Below, in pieces: positions 1-7,394 of a stretch of 23,742 bases of DNA. Origin of the DNA: Elstera sp043721315 (GTDB lineage: Bacteria; Pseudomonadota; Alphaproteobacteria; Elsterales; Elsteraceae); the NCBI GenBank assembly GCA_043721315.1, contig JAYSQZ010000049.1, positions 1 through 23,742 on the forward strand. The letters run 5' to 3'. The translations under genes were made by a program, and so were the position numbers. The first letter of the stretch is position 1; the number at the start of each line of letters is the position of its first letter. The notes below the pieces were generated by a model. That model was not told the origin of the DNA. It searched no databases and saw only the letters and a list, made by a program, of their open reading frames with translations.

Positions 1-135
1 ATTAAACTGCGTGCTGGCTATCGTATCCATCGGTTCTGCCTCGGATTGGGGGGCGGGTTACGGCACCTTGCTTCTAACACGATCTCACATCCTTTTGCCA
101 AGCCATTGTAATACGTATGAATTTCATTGGTTGCC

Positions 136-164
136 TTGACGACGCTAACCTTGGCTGGTAAACC
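136..164 (+). promoter_or_regulatory. Possible promoter for motAB
   Basis: TTGACG (136-141) is followed after 17 bases by TAAACC (159-164), which is preceded by TGG, an extended -10 element. The -35 match is good and the -10 match is poor. No flagellar sigma-28 or sigma-54 promoter was convincing in the first 250 bases. This is a by-eye call only. Otherwise bases 1-251 hold no gene I can support. Confidence 0.25.
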
Positions 165-251
165 GTACAGAGAGAAAAATGGGGTAAAGCCTATCCATTG
201 CCTCTCGTGTGTCGGTTTGGACAATCGGAACAGAACGTCGGAGTTTGGTCC

Positions 252-1112
252 ATGCTAAAGATCGCCGGTATCGTCATCATCTTTTTCGCGGTCTTTGGCA
301 GCTTCGCTCTGCTTGGCGGGCGCTTTGACATTCTTTTCCAACCAGTTGAATTGGTGATTATCGGCGGGGTCGCCATTGGCTCCTACATGATTTCCAACCG
401 TGGCCCGGTTCTGGCGCAAACAATTGGGGCCGTTGCCAAGATTTTTGGGGGCCGTCGTTATAATAAAGACAGCTACCTCGAACTTCTAAGCCTGCTCTAC
501 ACGTCCTTCAAGCTCGCGAAAACTAAGGGCATGTTGGCGCTTGAACAGCATGTGGAAAACCCGCGCGAGAGCAATTTGTTCATGCGCTTTCCAACCTTCA
601 TGAACGATCAATCCTCCTTGGTGTTTTTGTGCGATTACCTGCGCCTGCTCACCTTGGGAACGGATAATCCGCACGAAGTTGAAGCGTTGATGGATGAGGA
701 AATCGAAACTCACCATCAAGAGTCAATGCAGATTCCTGGTGCGCTTCAGGTCATGGCCGATGCCCTACCCGCGATTGGGATTGTTGCCGCCGTGCTTGGC
801 GTTATCAAGACAATGGCGCTGATCGACCAGCCAGCCGCCGTCATCGGCGCGTCCATCGGCGGCGCACTCGTCGGCACGCTGCTCGGTGTGTTGTTGTCCT
901 ACGGTTTCGTTGGCCCGATTGCGACGGCGTTGAAAAACGATGTTGAGGCCGAAATGAAGTTTATGCTGTGTATGAAGGCCGGTATTCTCGCGCACATGCA
1001 AGGTTATGCTCCCGCAGTCTCGGTAGAGTTTGCGCGAAAGGCGCTAATGAGCGACGTTCGCCCAACTTTCTACGAAGTGGAAGCAACGGTTTCGTCTCTG
1101 CCGCCGGTTTAG
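252..1112 (+). CDS. motA: Flagellar motor stator protein MotA
   Basis: MotA is the inner-membrane stator subunit that, with MotB, forms the ion channel driving flagellar rotation. The chosen ATG at 252 gives 286 residues, normal for the family, and has GGAG at 240-243 eight bases upstream; the frame is open back to 198 but that start has no ribosome site. There are two hydrophobic segments near the N-terminus, a large cytoplasmic loop with charged residues, and two more membrane segments. Pro173 (in DALPAIG) and Pro222 (in FVGPIA) fall at the same positions as the two functionally essential prolines of E. coli MotA. motB follows 50 bases downstream on the same strand, so the two form an operon. 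The sequence does not show whether the coupling ion is H+ or Na+; nothing is odd. Confidence 0.97.
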   Translation: MLKIAGIVIIFFAVFGSFALLGGRFDILFQPVELVIIGGVAIGSYMISNRGPVLAQTIGAVAKIFGGRRYNKDSYLELLSLLYTSFKLAKTKGMLALEQHVENPRESNLFMRFPTFMNDQSSLVFLCDYLRLLTLGTDNPHEVEALMDEEIETHHQESMQIPGALQVMADALPAIGIVAAVLGVIKTMALIDQPAAVIGASIGGALVGTLLGVLLSYGFVGPIATALKNDVEAEMKFMLCMKAGILAHMQGYAPAVSVEFARKALMSDVRPTFYEVEATVSSLPPV

Positions 1113-1162
1113 GGTTGCGGCGAATCGCGATGAATCTGCGGAACGGGTAAGAGGATTAGATT

Positions 1163-2161
1163 ATGGCTGCGCATAGCTCGAACCTGCCGCCAATTATTAT
1201 CAAAAAGGTCAAGGGTGGGCGTCATGATGCCCACGGCTCCTCGACTTGGAAAATTGCTTTGGCGGACTTTATGACCGCCATGTTCATTATCTTTCTGATG
1301 CTATGGATTATCAATCAATCCACGCCAGAACAAAAAGTAGCGATTGCCGAATATTTTGCTCCGGTCAGCGCCTCGCGCAACCCGTCTGGGTCGGGGCAAA
1401 TGTTAAGCGGTGAAACGATTAGTAAAGACGGCGTGCTGAAAAACCCCTCCTCCCCACCGGGAACGCCGGGGGGTGGCCCGTCCTTGCCGAAGGAAGGCGA
1501 TGGGAATACCGACGTCCCCGGCTATCCCGGCGCGCTGCCGAAGCCATTGGGGGTTGAAGCCGAACCCGGCGCGCTTTCGGGTCAAAAAATCCAGTCGCCG
1601 CCTGCTGCCGAAGTAGAGCGCCAAGTGCGTCAGGCCTTACAGGGCGTTGCCGAGCTTCAAGGTTTTCAGGCGAATGTTCAGTTCGCGCAAACCCAAGAAG
1701 GCACCCGTATTGATCTGGTCGATAACGAAAAGCAGGAGCTTTTTCCGAAAGGGAGCGCGCGCTTGCTGCCGCAAACCGAAAAGCTGATGGCCCAGGTGGC
1801 GAAGATTGTTGCCAGCGTGCCGAATAAAGTCGCCATCTCGGGCCATACGGATGCGACCGGGTTCGGGCCAAGGTCGCAGTACGACAATTGGGATCTTTCG
1901 GCAGACCGCGCCAACGCGAGCCGCCGCGCCCTAACCCGGAATGGTATTGCCGACGATCGCATTGCTTCGGTAGAAGGTAAGGCTGACCGCGACCCGAAGG
2001 TGCCTGAAGACCCCAAAGCCGCTGGCAATCGCCGTATCTCGATCACGCTGTTGAACGAACCGGTTCCGCCCGTCCCCGCTGGCGGGGCTGCTGGAGCCGC
2101 AGCTGTGCCGACGGTGCCCCCACCCCCCGGCCCCGACGGTCGTTTAATCCCGCGTCAGTAG
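1163..2161 (+). CDS. motB: Flagellar motor stator protein MotB
   Basis: MotB is the peptidoglycan-anchored stator subunit partnering MotA. The protein has 332 residues, with GAGGA (1151-1155) before the ATG. A single transmembrane helix spans about residues 31-50 and carries Asp35 in the LADFMTAMF motif, equivalent to the ion-binding Asp32 of E. coli MotB. A long Gly/Pro-rich linker (about 70-150) separates it from an OmpA-like peptidoglycan-binding domain (about 180-297) with GHTD (227-230), WDLSADRA (243-250) and NRRISI (289-294). The last 35 residues are a Pro/Ala-rich tail beyond the OmpA fold, which is unusual but probably disordered. It is transcribed with motA and closed by the terminator at 2173-2206. 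Confidence 0.97.
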   Translation: MAAHSSNLPPIIIKKVKGGRHDAHGSSTWKIALADFMTAMFIIFLMLWIINQSTPEQKVAIAEYFAPVSASRNPSGSGQMLSGETISKDGVLKNPSSPPGTPGGGPSLPKEGDGNTDVPGYPGALPKPLGVEAEPGALSGQKIQSPPAAEVERQVRQALQGVAELQGFQANVQFAQTQEGTRIDLVDNEKQELFPKGSARLLPQTEKLMAQVAKIVASVPNKVAISGHTDATGFGPRSQYDNWDLSADRANASRRALTRNGIADDRIASVEGKADRDPKVPEDPKAAGNRRISITLLNEPVPPVPAGGAAGAAAVPTVPPPPGPDGRLIPRQ

Positions 2162-2172
2162 CTTCTTTTTCG

Positions 2173-2206
2173 TCTCCCGGCCTTTGTGCCGGGAGATTGC
2201 TTTTTG
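2173..2206 (+). terminator. Rho-independent terminator after motB
   Basis: A 9-bp stem (TCTCCCGGC at 2173-2181 with GCCGGGAGA at 2188-2196) with a 6-base loop is followed by TTGCTTTTT. It lies 12 bases after the motB stop codon and ends the motAB transcript. Confidence 0.85.
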
Positions 2207-2255
2207 GCGCAAGGCTTGTCACGCTATGACAGGACCAACCGTGACGGGGGACGCC

Positions 2256-3014
2256 ATGACGGATAGACCGGGTTTTGGGGCCGCCGCGCTGGATGGGGCC
2301 GCGCTGGATGGAATCGTCGAGCCGATTTTCTACCGCACCCGCCCCTTCCCCTGCTCTTACCTACCGGGCCGCGAAGAAACTCGCGTGCTCACGGAAATCT
2401 CCGCCGATATGGCCGCAGGTGGGTTTTTCGAGTTTCTCCAGCAGTATGGCTTCCGGCGCAGTCAGCGTTACCTCTATCGCCCGGTGTGCGATGGCTGCAC
2501 GGCCTGTATTCCCGTGCGTATTCCGGCAGCGCGCTTTACGCCGAACCGCAGTATGCGCCGCGTCCTTCGGCAGAACGGCGATTTGCGCGCGAGTTTCGGG
2601 CCGCCTCGTGCTACCGAAGAACTGTTCGATCTATTCGGGCGCTATCAGCGCCAACGCCACGGCGATAGCGATATGGCGCTGATGTCCTACGAAGAGTTCC
2701 AACTGCTGATCGAAGAATCACCGGTAACGACTGGTTTGCTGCACCTGCGCGACGCGGCGGGGCGGCTCTGGGCCTGCGGGTTAACCGATGTCGGGAGGGA
2801 TAGTCTCTCGGCAGTTTATAGCTTCTATGAGCCGGACTACCCTGCGCGCAGCCTCGGTACGCTTGTCGTGCTGTCGCTGGTGGCCGAAGCGGTACACCGC
2901 AGCCTATCTCACCTTTACCTTGGGTATTGGATCGAAGACTGCCGCAAGATGGCCTATAAATCCCGCTTTAGCCCGCTCGAAACCTTCGACGGGCACCGCT
3001 GGATACCGGCTTAA
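2256..3014 (+). CDS. bpt: Aspartate/glutamate leucyltransferase (Bpt/Ate family)
   Basis: Leucyl/arginyl-tRNA--protein transferase of the bacterial N-degron pathway. By family knowledge, Bpt transfers leucine from Leu-tRNA to proteins with N-terminal Asp or Glu, marking them for ClpS/ClpAP. The ATG at 2256 gives 252 residues, the usual length, and is preceded by GGGGGA (2246-2251). An upstream ATG at 2226 is possible, and the frame opens at 2184 inside the motB terminator, which rules that start out. The N-terminal ATE domain has PCSYLPGRE (Cys33) and the cysteine cluster CDGCTAC (Cys78, Cys81, Cys84); the C-terminal ATE domain holds YSFYEPDY and GYWIEDCRKMAYKSRF. A 15-bp tandem duplication near the start encodes a repeated AALDG. 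The stop codon overlaps that of the convergent pssA gene. Confidence 0.93.
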   Translation: MTDRPGFGAAALDGAALDGIVEPIFYRTRPFPCSYLPGREETRVLTEISADMAAGGFFEFLQQYGFRRSQRYLYRPVCDGCTACIPVRIPAARFTPNRSMRRVLRQNGDLRASFGPPRATEELFDLFGRYQRQRHGDSDMALMSYEEFQLLIEESPVTTGLLHLRDAAGRLWACGLTDVGRDSLSAVYSFYEPDYPARSLGTLVVLSLVAEAVHRSLSHLYLGYWIEDCRKMAYKSRFSPLETFDGHRWIPA

Positions 3015-3817
3015 TCCTCTGCTTTTGCCTCCGCTACCGGCCCCTGGCTGCGGTCGATGGCGCGCTGCAAGCGCCAGGCCGCACGGATGGAAAGCGGGAT
3101 GGAGATGAGATACAGCCCTTGAATCGTCATGAGCGTTAACCAAGGCTCAGTCGCCAAGCCCGCCGCCATGCCCCCCGCCGCAAGCATGAACGGTAGGACT
3201 AGCCAATTGGGAATCCGCACTTTCTTGAAGGAGAAGGTGGGAATGCGGCTCACCATTAAGCCGCCAACAATCAGTAACCAAGTTCCCAGCAACAGCGGGC
3301 GCTTCAAAAACTCCGCCTGAAACTCGAAATAGGCCAGTAACGGCAACAGCGCCAGCGCCGCGCCCGCCGGGGCTGGAACGCCCGTGAAGAAATTATACGT
3401 CCACGGGGGGCGGGCCGAATCCTCTAGCGAGGTGTTGAACCGCGCGAGGCGCAAGGCCATGCACACGGTGTAAAACAGCGCAACGCCCCAACCGATCCGC
3501 CCGCCCTGGTCAAGCCCCCAGAGGTAGAGCACCACTGGCGGCACGACCCCGAAGCAAACGAAATCCGATAAACTATCGAGTTCCGCGCCGAACTTGGAGG
3601 TGGCGTTCATCAAACGCGCGAGGCGACCGTCTAGCCCGTCGAAAATCGCTGCGAGAAAAATCGCCACGACGGTCGCCTGCCAGCGCCCTTCTAGCGCAAA
3701 CCGAATCGCCGTGAGACCGGAGCAGAGCGCGAGCAGCGTGACCATGTTCGGGATCAGCCGATTGATCGACTGCGCCCGCATACGGCGCGGAAGACGGGAT
3801 GGCCTACGACGGAGCAT
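3011..3817 (-). CDS. pssA: CDP-diacylglycerol--serine O-phosphatidyltransferase
   Basis: Integral membrane enzyme that makes phosphatidylserine from CDP-diacylglycerol and serine, the substrate for the adjacent Psd. The CDP-alcohol phosphotransferase motif DGxxAR-x8-GxxxD-xxxD is intact at residues 63-85 (Asp63, Gly64, Ala67, Arg68, Gly77, Asp81, Asp85). About eight hydrophobic segments follow, and the FFTGVPAPAGA segment is typical of this class. The start at 3817 (268 residues) lies two bases after the psd stop codon, pointing to translational coupling; no strong ribosome site is visible. The frame is open to 3907 inside psd, but that extension is Arg-rich and unlike the family. A later Met at 3781 is also possible. 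The stop overlaps bpt. Confidence 0.93.
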   Translation of the reverse strand: MLRRRPSRLPRRMRAQSINRLIPNMVTLLALCSGLTAIRFALEGRWQATVVAIFLAAIFDGLDGRLARLMNATSKFGAELDSLSDFVCFGVVPPVVLYLWGLDQGGRIGWGVALFYTVCMALRLARFNTSLEDSARPPWTYNFFTGVPAPAGAALALLPLLAYFEFQAEFLKRPLLLGTWLLIVGGLMVSRIPTFSFKKVRIPNWLVLPFMLAAGGMAAGLATEPWLTLMTIQGLYLISIPLSIRAAWRLQRAIDRSQGPVAEAKAED

Positions 3818-3819
3818 GA

Positions 3820-4506
3820 TTAGCTGGCAAACCCTGGACGCATGGCCTCGGTGGACTGAAGATCGGCCAACACGCTTTCGCCCGCGATCATGCGCTGACC
3901 GATGCATACCTGGGGCGACACGCCCTGCGGCAAATAAACATCGACGCGGCTGCCGAAGCGGATCATGCCGAAGCGGCTGCCTGCCGTCATCGTATCACCA
4001 ACGCCAATCCACCAAACGATCCGCCGGGCCACCAGCCCAGCAATCTGTACTGCGCCAACCGCCCGGCCATCGGGCAGTTCAAACACCACACCGTTACGCT
4101 CGTTATGCTCGCTGGCTTTATCGAGCGAGGCATTGAAGAAGCGGCCAGGGCGGTAAGCCATATGGCGAATACGCCCCGTTACGGGTGCGCGGTTTACGTG
4201 AACGTCGAACACATTCATGAACACGGCAACGCAGGGGAGCGGCTGATCGCCAAGCCCGAGTTCGGACGGGGGAACAGTTGGCCCCAGACTAACCACGATA
4301 CCATCAGCCGGGCTGACGACGAGACCGCTTCGCATCGGTGTTACCCGTACGGGATCGCGGAAGAAATAAACGCACCACGCCGTCAGCAGCAGGCCGACGA
4401 AACCGAGGGAGCCGTGAATCCATGATAAAACAATGCTCACGACGATGAAAATCGCAATGAACGGCCAGCCTTCGCGATGAATGGCGGGGAACACTGTGGG
4501 CCGCAT
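3820..4506 (-). CDS. psd: Phosphatidylserine decarboxylase, short proenzyme
   Basis: Converts phosphatidylserine to phosphatidylethanolamine at the inner membrane. The ATG at 4506 has a perfect GGAGG (4520-4516) nine bases upstream. The 228 residues match the short Psd class common in alphaproteobacteria. Two N-terminal hydrophobic segments (about 13-31 and 33-49) anchor it. SPADG (Asp68) and DVHVNR (His103) are catalytic-region motifs. The self-cleavage site is RFGSRVDVYLP: cleavage between Gly185 and Ser186 would give the beta chain and an alpha chain capped by the pyruvoyl group. It is the first gene of a psd-pssA operon, so both steps from CDP-diacylglycerol to phosphatidylethanolamine are encoded together. 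Confidence 0.95.
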   Translation of the reverse strand: MRPTVFPAIHREGWPFIAIFIVVSIVLSWIHGSLGFVGLLLTAWCVYFFRDPVRVTPMRSGLVVSPADGIVVSLGPTVPPSELGLGDQPLPCVAVFMNVFDVHVNRAPVTGRIRHMAYRPGRFFNASLDKASEHNERNGVVFELPDGRAVGAVQIAGLVARRIVWWIGVGDTMTAGSRFGMIRFGSRVDVYLPQGVSPQVCIGQRMIAGESVLADLQSTEAMRPGFAS

Positions 4507-4650
4507 ACCTAAAAACCTCCAAACATTCCGCAGGATACCGACGCACTATCAGCGAGTGGTTGGACCGCTTCCCGAAGCATGGCACAATGCACAGGCGGCG
4601 CGGAAGGATGCAATGCCTCTTGCCCGTTACCCCTCGCGTGATCGTAGACC

Positions 4651-5145
4651 ATGATCGTTAACCCTGTGGATCCCTTGATGCAACAGAATGAGAATATGAG
4701 CCTCTTGGCTAATCAGAAACTACCGCTGGCAATGCACAGCTTCGCGGTAGGGGCCGATGGGCTACTGGTTAAACAAGTTCTATCACGCATCACGTTCCAT
4801 TTCACCTTCGATGGCCTTACCTACCATGCCGTCGCCATGCAAGGGGAAGATGCTGGGTTCGTGGAAATCTGGACCGATCTTGGCGGCATTCCTTATTCTG
4901 CGGAAGGGGTTTCCCGCCGGGTGGATGTGGCCGAAATCATCTATGCCTCCTATGATTTGCCGAATGTGCGCGTGAGCATAACGGATAAGCAGCGCGTGCT
5001 ATTATCGGCCAGTACGGCAGTCGATAACGCCACCGTGTCGCAAACCATCTTGGCCACAGCAGCGATATTGGTGATGAAAGCCCGCCCCTGGGCCAGTTTG
5101 CTCGCTCTATACGGTTTTCCCGAACAACGCCAGAGTGCGGCTTAG
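4651..5145 (+). CDS. Unrecognised conserved-looking small protein
   Basis: I do not recognise this 164-residue protein with confidence. It has no signal peptide. The middle (about 40-115) alternates predicted beta strands and helices (RITFHFTFDGLTYHAVAMQG, VEIWTDLGGIPYSAEG), and residues about 128-150 form a hydrophobic helix. The overall feel is of a small alpha/beta fold like the YbjN or secretion-chaperone group, but that is a guess. The start is uncertain: ATGs at 4651, 4678 and 4696 are in frame and none has a strong ribosome site. It is divergent from psd and convergent with the LysM gene, sharing four bases at the stop codons. Codon use is like the neighbours, and the frame is open and clean, so it is probably real. 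Confidence 0.7.
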   Translation: MIVNPVDPLMQQNENMSLLANQKLPLAMHSFAVGADGLLVKQVLSRITFHFTFDGLTYHAVAMQGEDAGFVEIWTDLGGIPYSAEGVSRRVDVAEIIYASYDLPNVRVSITDKQRVLLSASTAVDNATVSQTILATAAILVMKARPWASLLALYGFPEQRQSAA

Positions 5146-6416
5146 GGTTTTTTCGCGGGCGGCAGGCTGAATACTTGCCCCGGATAAATCAAATCAGGAT
5201 CGCGGATTTGATCGGCGTTGGCCCGATAGATCACCGTATATTGCACGCCGCCGCCATAGGCCCGGCGGGCGATACGCCATAAGCTGTTGCCGGGTTGCAC
5301 AACGACGCGGCTACCTTCCGGCGCGAGGCTTATTTGTTCCGGCGTTGCGCGCGCGAATGGCAACTCGAGGCGCTGCATTACTTTGCCTTGCGGCGAGAGT
5401 TGATCAATCCGCAGGGTTGAAGGGCCGGTCGGCATGTCCGCTGCTGGGCGCAGGCGCCACAGGCCGTTGCCACTGATCTCCGCATCGCCAATCGGTGCAT
5501 TATTGATATAAGCGCGAATGCCGTTTCCCGCCTCGCCGCGCCCGGCCAGCATCAAGCTGCCATCGGGGCCGTAGTCGATACTATCAACGGTCAAGCGGCC
5601 CGATCCGCCGGGCGTTTCGGTAGGGGATTGCAGCAAAATGCTGCCCGCACTGCCATCGCGGTTAACGACGACTGCTAAAGGCCGCTCTGCGGCAGAGGCC
5701 GGGTTAGAGTCGGGGTTAGAGGCTGGGGCCTCAGGCGGTTTAGCCGCAACGGTTTCCGGCGTAGGTTGAACCGCGCTCGGCGGGGTTCTTGGGCCAGGAT
5801 TAGGGCTAGGAATTGAGAGAACGACCACCTGTTCGGACTCAAGGACCGTACCGCTCGAACTGGTTGCCGTTAGGGAAAGCTCCCGGTCGCCGCTGGCGAG
5901 CGGACGGTCGGGCAGCAATACCCATTCACCACGCTTATCCGCTGTTACCGAGCCGATGGGTTTACCGCTGTCCAACACCGTCACCACGGCTTCCGGCTGC
6001 GCCCGCCCGGCGATCACGGCATCGCCTTGCGGATTTACGCGCACAACATCAAAGCTGGGTTTGACCTCGACGGGACCGGGATTCGGCGCAGGGGCGACGG
6101 CTGGCGGTTGGGCTAGGAGGGGCGCGGCTTCGATGACAGGCGCGGGAGTAAGCGCTGGTGGAGTAAGTGCTGGTTCGGGCGAGGGCGGAGGCGCAATAGT
6201 TTGGGCAGGAGCTTCTGGCGCGGTCGGCGCTTCCGGCGGCGCAACTGGTGGCGGGGTAACAAGCGCCACCTGCGGACTTGTGGGCAGGGCTGGCGGCGTT
6301 ACGGTCAAGCTACCCTCGTCGCGCGAGGGCCGGTTGAGGACCAGCGCGGCAATGACCAGAACGAGGCCGACAAGACCAAGCAGCATAGCCCGACGGCTGG
6401 AAAGGCGTTCCGACAT
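5142..6416 (-). CDS. Membrane-anchored Ig-like/LysM domain protein
   Basis: A 424-residue envelope protein probably tethered in the inner membrane and binding peptidoglycan. Basic residues and a single hydrophobic helix (about 11-27) form an uncleaved anchor. A Pro/Ala-rich spacer (36-117) leads to a bacterial Ig-like domain (about 120-201), a second Pro-rich linker (203-242), a second Ig-like module (about 277-355), and a C-terminal LysM domain (about 370-419) with VQPGNSLWRIARRAYG and the ending DLIYPGQVFSLP. The two Ig-like modules share the pattern V.VNPxGDAVIAGRAxP / I.YGPDGSLMLAGRGEA. The ATG at 6416 has AGGGA (6432-6428) upstream. No catalytic domain is visible, so a structural or scaffolding role is likely. 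The stop overlaps that of the convergent upstream gene. Confidence 0.88.
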   Translation of the reverse strand: MSERLSSRRAMLLGLVGLVLVIAALVLNRPSRDEGSLTVTPPALPTSPQVALVTPPPVAPPEAPTAPEAPAQTIAPPPSPEPALTPPALTPAPVIEAAPLLAQPPAVAPAPNPGPVEVKPSFDVVRVNPQGDAVIAGRAQPEAVVTVLDSGKPIGSVTADKRGEWVLLPDRPLASGDRELSLTATSSSGTVLESEQVVVLSIPSPNPGPRTPPSAVQPTPETVAAKPPEAPASNPDSNPASAAERPLAVVVNRDGSAGSILLQSPTETPGGSGRLTVDSIDYGPDGSLMLAGRGEAGNGIRAYINNAPIGDAEISGNGLWRLRPAADMPTGPSTLRIDQLSPQGKVMQRLELPFARATPEQISLAPEGSRVVVQPGNSLWRIARRAYGGGVQYTVIYRANADQIRDPDLIYPGQVFSLPPAKKP

Positions 6417-6632
6417 AAACTTACTTATCCCTACCGTAGAACATGCCCCATTCGCTTGCGCTCATGACCCATGCTCTAAATCTTTATTTTGCGGCATGAT
6501 TCACGCCTACGGTGACACCACCCTACTATGGACGCCTCCCCGCTGCAATCACGGGCGGAAGGCTTGCACCGCCCTGCCCGCTCGCGCTATCCCTGCCAGG
6601 GAGATATTTGGGTGGGTGCCCTGGGAGGCGAT

Positions 6633-7232
6633 ATGACGACTGTGAAAACCGTTTGCGTTTATTGTGGCTCGGCAGGGGCGGTGGACCCGGCCTATCGCGT
6701 GGCCGCCACCGATCTTGGCACCTTGCTGGCCGAGGCGGGCATTGATCTCGTCTATGGCGGTGGGCGCGTCGGGTTAATGGGGCTGGTCGCCGATGGCGTC
6801 ATGGCGCACGGTGGCCGCGTCATCGGGATTATTCCTGAGTTTCTCGATAAGTACGAGGTTGGCCATACGGGCCTGTCAGAGTTGATCGTCGTCGATACGA
6901 TGCACACCCGTAAAAAGCTGATGATGGACCGCGCCGACGCTTTTATCGTTCTGCCGGGCGGGTTCGGCACGCTGGAAGAGTTGTTCGAGGTGCTGACCTG
7001 GAAGCAGTTGCGCCTGCACGATAAACCGATTCTGCTGCTCGATCTTCCTGGGACAGATGGTCGCGGTTTCTGGCAACCGCTCACCGCCTTGCTGGATCAC
7101 ATCATCGCGCAAAACTTCGCAAAGCCCGAAACGGCGGGGCTTTGGCAGGTGATAACACGCCTTGAGGATGTTTTAATCGCGTTCCAGTCCGCCCCCACCC
7201 CCACGGTCGCGGTTGAAACCAAGTGGCTTTAA
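6633..7232 (+). CDS. LOG-family nucleoside-5'-monophosphate phosphoribohydrolase
   Basis: A 199-residue protein of the LOG (TIGR00730, formerly 'lysine decarboxylase-like') family. Characterised members hydrolyse (cytokinin) nucleoside 5'-monophosphates to free base and ribose 5-phosphate. The Rossmann-like fold starts with VCVYCGS; YGGGRVGLMG (41-50), TRKKLMMD with Arg93/Lys94 and the signature PGGFGTLEE (108-116) are intact. The ATG at 6633 is chosen because GGAGG (6624-6628) precedes it and family members begin just before VCVYCGS; the frame is open upstream to 6528 but that extension looks non-coding. It is divergent from the LysM gene. The physiological substrate in this bacterium is unknown; it may be AMP or another nucleotide rather than a cytokinin. 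Confidence 0.93.
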   Translation: MTTVKTVCVYCGSAGAVDPAYRVAATDLGTLLAEAGIDLVYGGGRVGLMGLVADGVMAHGGRVIGIIPEFLDKYEVGHTGLSELIVVDTMHTRKKLMMDRADAFIVLPGGFGTLEELFEVLTWKQLRLHDKPILLLDLPGTDGRGFWQPLTALLDHIIAQNFAKPETAGLWQVITRLEDVLIAFQSAPTPTVAVETKWL

Positions 7233-7246
7233 GGCGTGCGCCCCCC

Positions 7247-7274
7247 TTGCGCGCCCTGTTTGGTCTGCTAGTCT
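7247..7274 (+). promoter_or_regulatory. Candidate promoter for icd
   Basis: TTGCGC (7247-7252) and TAGTCT (7269-7274) are separated by 16 bases, and TGC directly precedes the -10, a typical extended -10. A weak GC-rich stem (7233-7239 with 7249-7255) overlaps the -35 and could end the upstream gene. Transcription from here would give a leader of roughly 110 bases before icd. Confidence 0.35.
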
Positions 7275-7322
7275 GCTGCCCGATTTTACCCGTATTGGTT
7301 CAGCCGATACCGTGCCTACCTC

Positions 7323-7364
7323 TCGGCATTCTGCCGATACCCTAAAACGTCGGCATCCTGCCGA
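7323..7364 (+). repeat. Two near-identical inverted repeats in the icd leader
   Basis: TCGGCATTCTGCCGA (7323-7337) and TCGGCATCCTGCCGA (7350-7364) differ by one loop base and start 27 bases apart. Each can form a 6-bp stem with a 3-base loop, or serve as a palindromic protein site. GCCGATACC also appears at 7303-7311 and 7333-7341. They lie 30-70 bases upstream of the icd start codon. Confidence 0.7.
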
Positions 7365-7394
7365 ACAGCACCGCCAAGCTGGAGAGTTCGTTCC

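Noticed and set aside
18..224. 68-residue minus-strand frame upstream of motA
   Set aside because: No recognisable similarity, and it overlaps the region where the motAB promoter must lie.
3818..3907. Longer start for pssA inside psd
   Set aside because: The added 30 residues are Arg-rich and out of keeping with the family; the Met two bases after the psd stop fits coupling better.
4577..4596. Possible sigma-54 site (TGGCAC) before the small unrecognised gene
   Set aside because: The -12 element TTGC is absent at the required spacing.
5956..6636. A 226-residue plus-strand frame rich in Gly/Ala
   Set aside because: It mirrors the Pro/Ala-rich linker of the LysM gene on the other strand; the composition is a by-product of that linker.
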